64,000 nt of DNA. Source: JALORV01 sp963766365. GTDB taxonomy: Bacteria > Pseudomonadota > Gammaproteobacteria > Burkholderiales > Burkholderiaceae_F. The stretch's first letter is position 1. Each line of letters opens with the position of its first letter. Where the stretch lies: the NCBI GenBank assembly GCA_963766365.1, contig CAVXZK010000016.1, forward strand, positions 1 through 64,000. Reading direction: 5' to 3'. The translations under genes were made by a program, and so were the position numbers. This document shows, one piece after another, positions 58,544-64,000 of this stretch. The notes under the pieces are model-generated. The model had not been told where the DNA came from and ran no database searches. It was given only the letters and a program-made list of their open reading frames with translations.

Positions 58544-60412
58544 TCAGGCCGCCCGGGCAAGGCGCGGCACGGCGGCGAGCAGGGTCTGGGTGTAGGGGTC
58601 GCGCGGTGCGGCCAGCAGCGTCGCCGCGTCGCCCTGTTCGACGATGCGGCCGTCCTTCATCACCGCGATGTCGTCGGCGAGGTACTCGACCACGCCGAAG
58701 TTATGTGTGATGAAGAGATACGCGATGCCGAGTTCGTTCTGCAGGTCCTTCAGCAGATTGAGAATCTGCGCCTGCACCGAGACGTCGAGCGCCGAGGTCG
58801 GCTCGTCGCAGACGATGAGTCTGGGTTCCACGGCGAGTGCACGGGCGATCGCGAGGCGCTGGCGCTGGCCGCCCGAAAACTCGTGCGGATAGCGCGCCAG
58901 GGCGTCCGGGCGCAAGCCGACGCGCTCCACCAAGGCGCGGATGCGGTCGGCGCGTTCCGTCGCGCTGACTTCAGGCCGCAGCGCAAGAATGCCTTCTTCG
59001 AGGATCTCCTGCACCCGCATGCGCGGGTTCAGCGAGGCATACGGGTCCTGGAAGATGATCTGGATCTTGCGACGCGCGTCGCGCAGCGCGTCACCGTCGA
59101 GCCGGTCGAGCGCGGCGCCCTCGAGCGTGGCCTCGCCATCGATCTGTGCGATACCGCGCAGCAACTGTACGAGTGCCTTGCCGGTGGTGGTCTTGCCGCA
59201 GCCGGATTCGCCGACCAGCGCGAGCGTGCGGCCGGCCGCGAGGTCGAATGAAATGCCGTCGACCGCCGTGACGTGGCCGACCGTCCGCCGCAGCAGCCCG
59301 CGTCGTATCGGGAAGTACACCTTGTAGTCGCGCACGCGCAGCAGCGGTGTCGCCAGCGTCGCGACCTCTCGCCGTGCGCCGGTGAGTGCTTCGATCGGTG
59401 CGCGAACCTCGGCCGCCAGCGCAGCAACGCCATCGCGATAGAGCACACATCGAACCTGGTGCCCGGGCATGGGTTCCAGCAACGCGGGCGGAGCCGCACG
59501 GCAGGCGTCGCGCACTTGCGGGCAGCGATCCGCGAAACGGCAGCGATCGAAGCGCTGGTCGAGCGGCGGAACCGTGCCCGGAATCGCGGTCAGGCGCGAC
59601 CGCCGCTTGGCGCTGTCCGGCAACGCATCGAGCAGCATCCGGGCGTAGGGATGCAGCGGCCGCGCGAAGAACTCGGCGGTGTCGGCAACCTCGATGATCT
59701 GCCCGGCATACATCAGTGCCACGCGCTGCGCCACCTCGGAAACGATGCCGAGGTCGTGGGTGATCAGCAGCATGGCCATGCCCTGCGCGCGCTGCAGTTC
59801 GACCAGCAGGTCGAGGATCTGCTTCTGGATCGTCACGTCGAGCGCGGTGGTCGGCTCGTCCGCGATGACGATGTCCGGCTCGCCCGCGAGCGCGATGGCG
59901 ATCATCGTGCGCTGCTTCTGGCCACCCGACAGCTGGAACGGATAGTTATCGATGCGCCGCTCCGGCTCGGGCAGTCCGACTCGATTCAGCCAATCGAGCG
60001 CGCGCGCTCGAGCCGCCGCGCCGCGCAGTGGCGTATGGCGCTCGATCACCTCGATGATCTGGCGACCGATCGGCAGTACCGGGTTCAGGCTGGTCGACGG
60101 TTCCTGGAAGATGATGCTGACGCGACGACCGCGGATGTCGCGCATGCGCACTTCCGGGAGCTGCGCCAGGTCCGTGCCCGCCAGGTCGATGCGGCCTCCG
60201 AGCACCCGGCCGTTGTCGGGCAGCAAGCGCAGGAGCGACAGCGCCGTCATCGACTTGCCGCATCCCGATTCGCCCACCAGCGCGAAGGTCTCGCCGCGGG
60301 CCAGCGTCAGCGACAGCGCGTCGACGGCGTGTACCAGGCCGCTTTCGGTGTCCAGCACCGTGTCGAGCGTGTCGATCGTCATCACGGCAGTGCCGTTCGC
60401 CTGGCGGCTCAT
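58544..60412 (-). CDS. yejF: Peptide ABC transporter ATP-binding protein with two NBDs
   Basis: This 622-residue protein is a fusion of two ATPase domains, as in YejF. Walker A motifs are GESGCGKS and GESGCGKT; signatures are LSGGQKQR and FSGGQRQR; Walker B segments are VIADEPTTALD and IVCDEPTSALD. Between them is the oligopeptide-type C-terminal region with a Cys cluster (CRFADRCPQVRDAC) like that of DppD/OppD. It drives import of peptides (microcin C-like and others in E. coli). Its start overlaps the yejE stop by four bases. Confidence 0.92.
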   Translation of the reverse strand: MSRQANGTAVMTIDTLDTVLDTESGLVHAVDALSLTLARGETFALVGESGCGKSMTALSLLRLLPDNGRVLGGRIDLAGTDLAQLPEVRMRDIRGRRVSIIFQEPSTSLNPVLPIGRQIIEVIERHTPLRGAAARARALDWLNRVGLPEPERRIDNYPFQLSGGQKQRTMIAIALAGEPDIVIADEPTTALDVTIQKQILDLLVELQRAQGMAMLLITHDLGIVSEVAQRVALMYAGQIIEVADTAEFFARPLHPYARMLLDALPDSAKRRSRLTAIPGTVPPLDQRFDRCRFADRCPQVRDACRAAPPALLEPMPGHQVRCVLYRDGVAALAAEVRAPIEALTGARREVATLATPLLRVRDYKVYFPIRRGLLRRTVGHVTAVDGISFDLAAGRTLALVGESGCGKTTTGKALVQLLRGIAQIDGEATLEGAALDRLDGDALRDARRKIQIIFQDPYASLNPRMRVQEILEEGILALRPEVSATERADRIRALVERVGLRPDALARYPHEFSGGQRQRLAIARALAVEPRLIVCDEPTSALDVSVQAQILNLLKDLQNELGIAYLFITHNFGVVEYLADDIAVMKDGRIVEQGDAATLLAAPRDPYTQTLLAAVPRLARAA

Positions 60413-61854
60413 GTTGCTTCCTTCAGCCGGAACCGACGCGGGCGGAAGGCGCGCGCGCGCGGGTCGAAGGCCTCGCGCACGGCGTCGGCGAAGAGGTTCG
60501 CCGCCAGCACCAGCGCCAGCATGAAGGTGAACGCGGTGGCCAGGTTCCACCACACGACCGGGTCGCGCGACATCTCGCTGCGCGCCAGGTTGATCATCGA
60601 GCCGAAGCTCGACGAGTTCGGGTCGACACCGACGCCGACATACGACAGCACGGCCTCATAGAGCACCAGTGCCGAGAAATCCAGCACCGCGACGATCAGC
60701 ACCAGGTGCATGACGTTCGGCAGGATGTGGCGCCGCATGATGCGCCAGTGGCTGACGCCGAACGCGTGTGCTGCCTGTACGTATTCGAGTTCGGAGATCT
60801 TCAGCGTCTCGGCGCGGAGAAGGCGGCATAGCGTGGCCCAGCCGGTGATGCCTAGGATCAGGCAGAGCAGGAAGAGGCGAAACTCCGCGCGCTCGACCCC
60901 GGTGGCGAAGTTCTCGGCATTGCGGTCGATGTAGACATTGATCAGCAGCACGAAGGCGGCGACCAGCAGAATCGGCGGGATCGCCGACAACACTGTATAG
61001 AAGTACTGGATGACGTCGTCGACCCAGCCCTTGAAGTAGCCGGCCAGCACGCCCAGCGCAATCGCCAGCGGCAGGGTCGCGATGGTCGAGAGCGATCCGA
61101 TCACCACGGCGGTGCGGACGCTCTTCAGCGCCTGGAACAGCACATCGTTGCCGGTGCGATCGGTGCCGAACGGGTGGTAGGCCGGCCAGATCGCCGCGAG
61201 CCAGCCGATGAACATGCTGAGCACCGCCGTCGTCAGCACGATCGCGCGCCAGGGGATTTCGGTCTGACCGCGCAGCATGTCGCCGAGCGACTGGCTCCAT
61301 CCGCCCGAGGTGCGGCCGCGCAGCGCCGCGATCGCGAAGGTCAGCAGTAGCGCGAACCCGAGGCCCCCGGCCATTCCGGCCAACGAGCGTTTGGCGAGGT
61401 CAGGTTTCCACTCGCGCGCCGGATCCTTCAGATGCGACCCGCCGTGGGCCAGCCGTGGCAGCTCGCGCACTTCCTTGCCATCGACGACTGCCGTTTCGCG
61501 CTGGAACGACCAGTAGGCGAGTGGCACCGAGTAGGTCTTCTCGCGTGCCTCGACGGCGTGCCTCAGCAGCAGGTCGAGCGGCGACACCGTGCGCGTGGCG
61601 TAAGCCACCGGGGCGTCGCTCGCGGCCCCCGGAGCGGCGGGAAGGCGCGGCCGGAAGTGGATCGAATCGAGCAGCGCGACCGTGATGAACGCGATCAGCA
61701 CCACCGCGGCCGACATCGCCGGTGCGTCATGCAGCACGTGCTGCCAGGTCTTGCGAAGGTCGGCGTTGCGCCGCACGTGGACGACGTACGCGATGACCGT
61801 GGCCACCACCAGCCACAGCACGAGGTCGGTCCAGAGGAAGACGAACTTGGGCAC
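60409..61854 (-). CDS. yejE: Peptide ABC transporter permease (YejE type)
   Basis: This BPD-type permease has an N-terminal membrane segment, a second one, then a periplasmic insert of about 100 residues (around SVPLAYWSFQRETAVVDGKE) and the core of five or six segments with the EAA loop (ELEYVQAAHAFGVSHWRIMRRHILPN). At 481 residues it is longer than E. coli YejE (about 340) because of the N-terminal part. The GTG at 61854 is the first good start after the yejB stop; reading further upstream would enter yejB. Confidence 0.88.
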   Translation of the reverse strand: MPKFVFLWTDLVLWLVVATVIAYVVHVRRNADLRKTWQHVLHDAPAMSAAVVLIAFITVALLDSIHFRPRLPAAPGAASDAPVAYATRTVSPLDLLLRHAVEAREKTYSVPLAYWSFQRETAVVDGKEVRELPRLAHGGSHLKDPAREWKPDLAKRSLAGMAGGLGFALLLTFAIAALRGRTSGGWSQSLGDMLRGQTEIPWRAIVLTTAVLSMFIGWLAAIWPAYHPFGTDRTGNDVLFQALKSVRTAVVIGSLSTIATLPLAIALGVLAGYFKGWVDDVIQYFYTVLSAIPPILLVAAFVLLINVYIDRNAENFATGVERAEFRLFLLCLILGITGWATLCRLLRAETLKISELEYVQAAHAFGVSHWRIMRRHILPNVMHLVLIVAVLDFSALVLYEAVLSYVGVGVDPNSSSFGSMINLARSEMSRDPVVWWNLATAFTFMLALVLAANLFADAVREAFDPRARAFRPRRFRLKEAT

Positions 61855-61868
61855 GGTGCTGTCGATCG

Positions 61869-62846
61869 TCAGGCGAGCCGCACCCGCGGATCGACGAACG
61901 TGTAGGCGATGTCGGTCGCGAGGTAGGCGAGGATGTAGAGCAGTGAACCCAGGAAGACCATCGTGTGAACGATCGCAAAGTCCTGACCGGCGATGGCCTC
62001 GACGACGTAGGTGCCAAGTCCAGGAATGCCGAAGAACGACTCGAACACGATCGACCCGAGGAACGCGTAGGGCAGCAACGCGCCGACGTGGGTCAGGATC
62101 GGCAGCCAGGCGTTGCGCAGCACGTGGCCGAACAGCACCGCCGGCTCCGACAGTCCCTTCGATCGCGCGGTGCGAACGTAATCCTTGCCGACTTCTTCCA
62201 GCAACATCGCGCGGAACAGCCGTGCCTCCGAGCCCAGCTGGAACACGATGCCGACGACCAGCGGCAGCGCGAGGAACTTGATCAGGTCCAGTCCCGGCAC
62301 GAAGCCCGACAGCGGCACCAGCTTCAGCGTCTTGCCGAAGAACCACTGCGCCATGATGATGTAGAACAGGCTCGAGATCGACATCATCACGACGCAGACC
62401 ACGGTGCCCCAGAAGTCCAGGTAACTCGCGCGGAAGAACACCAGCAGCAGTGCGAAGGCGATGCCGGAGAACACCGTGAGCAGCAGCATCGGTCCGGCCA
62501 GCGCCAGGCTCGCCGGGATGCGGTTGGCGATCTCGTGCGCGATGTCGCGCCCGCTGTCGCTGGTGCCGAAGTTCAGCGTGAAGAGCCGCAGCGACCGGTC
62601 AAAGAAGATCGTCTGCCGTACCTTGTCGAGGCCTTCGGCCTTCGTGTTGAACCACAGCGGCTTGTCATAGCCGCGCTCGGCCTTCCACTTTTCGATCGCA
62701 TCCTGCGAGACGCGCTTGGCGCCGATGTTGAGCCGCGCGATGTTGTCGGGCGAGTTGACTGCGAAGAACAGCGTGAACGTCAGCAGGTTCACGCCAACCA
62801 GGATCAGCAGCGAGTATCCGATGCGTCGAAGGATGTAGTTCAGCAC
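61869..62846 (-). CDS. yejB: Peptide ABC transporter permease (YejB type)
   Basis: This permease of 325 residues begins VLNYILRRIGYSLLILVGVNLLTF, the typical first segment of DppB/YejB proteins, and has the EAA loop LLEEVGKDYVRTARSKGLSEPAVLFGHVLRNA and the final VFLGSLLYILAYLATDIAYTFVDPRVRL. The GTG at 62846 begins the conserved N-terminus; the open frame extends to 62966 but that part is Arg-rich and non-conserved. The gap to the binding-protein gene is 28 bases. Confidence 0.9.
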   Translation of the reverse strand: MLNYILRRIGYSLLILVGVNLLTFTLFFAVNSPDNIARLNIGAKRVSQDAIEKWKAERGYDKPLWFNTKAEGLDKVRQTIFFDRSLRLFTLNFGTSDSGRDIAHEIANRIPASLALAGPMLLLTVFSGIAFALLLVFFRASYLDFWGTVVCVVMMSISSLFYIIMAQWFFGKTLKLVPLSGFVPGLDLIKFLALPLVVGIVFQLGSEARLFRAMLLEEVGKDYVRTARSKGLSEPAVLFGHVLRNAWLPILTHVGALLPYAFLGSIVFESFFGIPGLGTYVVEAIAGQDFAIVHTMVFLGSLLYILAYLATDIAYTFVDPRVRLA

Positions 62847-62874
62847 GATGCGGCGCGCCCGGGCACAAGGACGC

Positions 62875-64000
62875 TCACGACGCGCCCTTCGGTGCGGCGA
62901 GTGCGCGCCCGGCCGTCTCGCGCTCGCGCCGCTTCCAGCTGCGGAAGGCCGGCACGATGGCCGCAACGATGAGCAGCACGATGATCGCCACCGGCCACCA
63001 GATCGGCCGGTTCCATTCCGCGATCTTCGCCGCCCGCAGCTGCGGGTCGACCTTGAAGTACATCAGCCGGTCGTTGGCCAGCGGCGCCGGCTTCACGTTG
63101 CCGACCCAGGCGTGGTGCACCGAGCCCGCATACGGGTTGTAGCCGAAGGCCCAGGGGGCATCCCGCTGCAGGATGCTGATCATCTGATCGACGACCTCCT
63201 GCTTGCGCGGGACGTCGTCCAGATAGCGCATTTCCTCGAACAGCTTGTCGAACTCCGGGTTCTGGTAGTTGGCGGTGTTATTGCCGTTGCCCTGCGTGGC
63301 GGCCTGCGAATTCGGGCCGTACAGAAGGAACAGGAAGTTCTCCGCGTCGGGGTAATCGGCGAACCAGCCCCACCAGAAGATCTGCAGGCTGCCCTTGTCG
63401 GCCTTGTCCTGGAACCGGTTGTAATCAGTGGCCCGTAATTCAAGCTGCACGCCGAGCTTGGCAAACTGCTTCACCATCCAGTCGACTTCCGCCTTCAGTT
63501 CCGGGGTCAGTGCGCGCTGGTAGTCATAGTTGAGCACCAGCGGCTGACCCGTCTTCGCGTCGCGACCTTCCGGGTATCCGGCTTCCGCCAGCAGCTTCTT
63601 CGCTTCCTCTATCGACTTGCGACGCGGCTTGCCGTCGACGACGTCGTACACCGTGCGGTTGACGAGATCCGGCCGGTAGGCGAACACGCCAGGCGGCACC
63701 GCGCTCATCGCCGGCTCGCCTGCGGCCTTGCTCTCGAACACGCGCACGAACTCTTCCCAGTCGATCGCGATCGACAATGCCTGGCGCAGCTTGCGATTGC
63801 GCTGCTGCTCCTCGGGCGTCTTGCCCTTGCCGACCACCGGGTCCCACCAGTTGAAGCCGAGGTACCAATTGGAGATCTCCAGCATCTTCGGCATCTGGAT
63901 GCCGCGTTCGCGGAACAGCTTCGCGATCGCTTCGGAATTCTTGACGTCGTAATCCAGGTCCTGGAACCAGTCGAATCGCGAGACGTCCGGGTTGTCGTAG
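62875..64000 (-). CDS. yejA: Peptide ABC transporter substrate-binding protein (SBP family 5), 5' end off the window
   Basis: The C-terminal 374 residues of a periplasmic family 5 binding protein are present. They include RNRKLRQALSIAIDWEEFVR, VFAYRPDLVNRTVYDV, AKKLLAEAGYPEGRD and FWWGWFADYPDAENFLFLL, standard blocks for oligopeptide binders. Unlike most, it ends with a membrane segment (PIWWPVAIIVLLIVAAIVPAF) and a short basic tail, so the protein would be tethered to the inner membrane. The reading frame is open to the right edge (it begins YDNPDVSRFDWFQDLDYDVK). It precedes yejB, yejE and yejF in order. Confidence 0.9.
   Translation of the reverse strand, partial: YDNPDVSRFDWFQDLDYDVKNSEAIAKLFRERGIQMPKMLEISNWYLGFNWWDPVVGKGKTPEEQQRNRKLRQALSIAIDWEEFVRVFESKAAGEPAMSAVPPGVFAYRPDLVNRTVYDVVDGKPRRKSIEEAKKLLAEAGYPEGRDAKTGQPLVLNYDYQRALTPELKAEVDWMVKQFAKLGVQLELRATDYNRFQDKADKGSLQIFWWGWFADYPDAENFLFLLYGPNSQAATQGNGNNTANYQNPEFDKLFEEMRYLDDVPRKQEVVDQMISILQRDAPWAFGYNPYAGSVHHAWVGNVKPAPLANDRLMYFKVDPQLRAAKIAEWNRPIWWPVAIIVLLIVAAIVPAFRSWKRRERETAGRALAAPKGAS

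Noticed and set aside
1..64000. CRISPR arrays, prophage or plasmid genes, rRNA, riboswitches
   Set aside because: I saw no regularly spaced direct repeats, no integrase or phage structural genes, no replication initiator, no rRNA sequence, and no TPP or glycine riboswitch core before thiD or glyQ.

Overview
The window is GC-rich, gene-dense chromosomal DNA that most resembles a betaproteobacterium (Burkholderiales or a deep relative). The gene order supports this: miaB-phoH-ybeY-corC-lnt-glyQS-plsC, lptD-surA-pdxA-rsmA, and pepP-ubiH-dusB-fis-purH followed by ruvCAB. It is Gram-negative, with genes for LPS core synthesis, LPS export, lipoprotein acylation, TolC and TonB-ExbBD. No virus, plasmid or CRISPR array was seen. 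The one clear mobile element is an IS200/IS605-type insertion at about 19.6-21.1 kb.

Layout. 1-8.6 kb: cell-envelope sugar genes on the + strand, comprising a cut-off glycosyltransferase, mannose-1-phosphate guanylyltransferase, phosphomannomutase, pgi, galE, waaC and waaA. The first four are broken by many single-base frameshifts. 8.6-12.0 kb: pcm, a rhodanese, tolC and a TetR regulator on the - strand. 12.1-24.4 kb: thiD, tRNA-Met, a small lipoprotein, miaB, a large lipid-anchored metzincin-like metalloprotease, phoH (one frameshift), ybeY, an IS-interrupted lipoprotein gene, corC and lnt. 24.6-30.8 kb: glyQ, glyS, plsC, a YgjP-type metallopeptidase, gloA and an acyltransferase-3 membrane protein. 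30.7-36.3 kb: lptD-surA-pdxA-rsmA on the - strand. 36.4-47.3 kb: amgK-murU (peptidoglycan recycling), pepP, ubiH-like, dusB, fis, purH, a Kef-type antiporter and ruvCAB. 47.4-51.1 kb: tonB-exbB-exbD-exbD-TPR. 51.2-64 kb: a SoxX-like cytochrome, a heavily frameshifted TonB-dependent receptor, a secreted S9 peptidase, a frameshifted methyltransferase and a Yej-type peptide ABC importer whose binding-protein gene runs off the right edge.

How the parts fit. The left and centre are mostly housekeeping envelope biogenesis and RNA/DNA maintenance. The right third reads as a plausible peptide-acquisition region: Ton energisation, an outer-membrane receptor, an exported prolyl-oligopeptidase-family enzyme and a periplasm-to-cytoplasm peptide importer. 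The joint function is inference from adjacency.

The most interesting locus is the insertion. It carries an intact TnpB (all three RuvC acidic residues and both CxxC pairs), only the last two dozen codons of a divergent TnpA, and strong hairpins at its right end that look like the scaffold of a TnpB guide RNA. Cutting out 19648-21133 rejoins a 268-codon lipoprotein gene in frame, which fixes the element's ends well. The frameshifts are concentrated at 1-5.2 kb and 52-54 kb, with isolated ones at about 18.2, 47.2 and 58.1 kb. Local sequence error is the simplest explanation, but decay cannot be excluded from the sequence alone.
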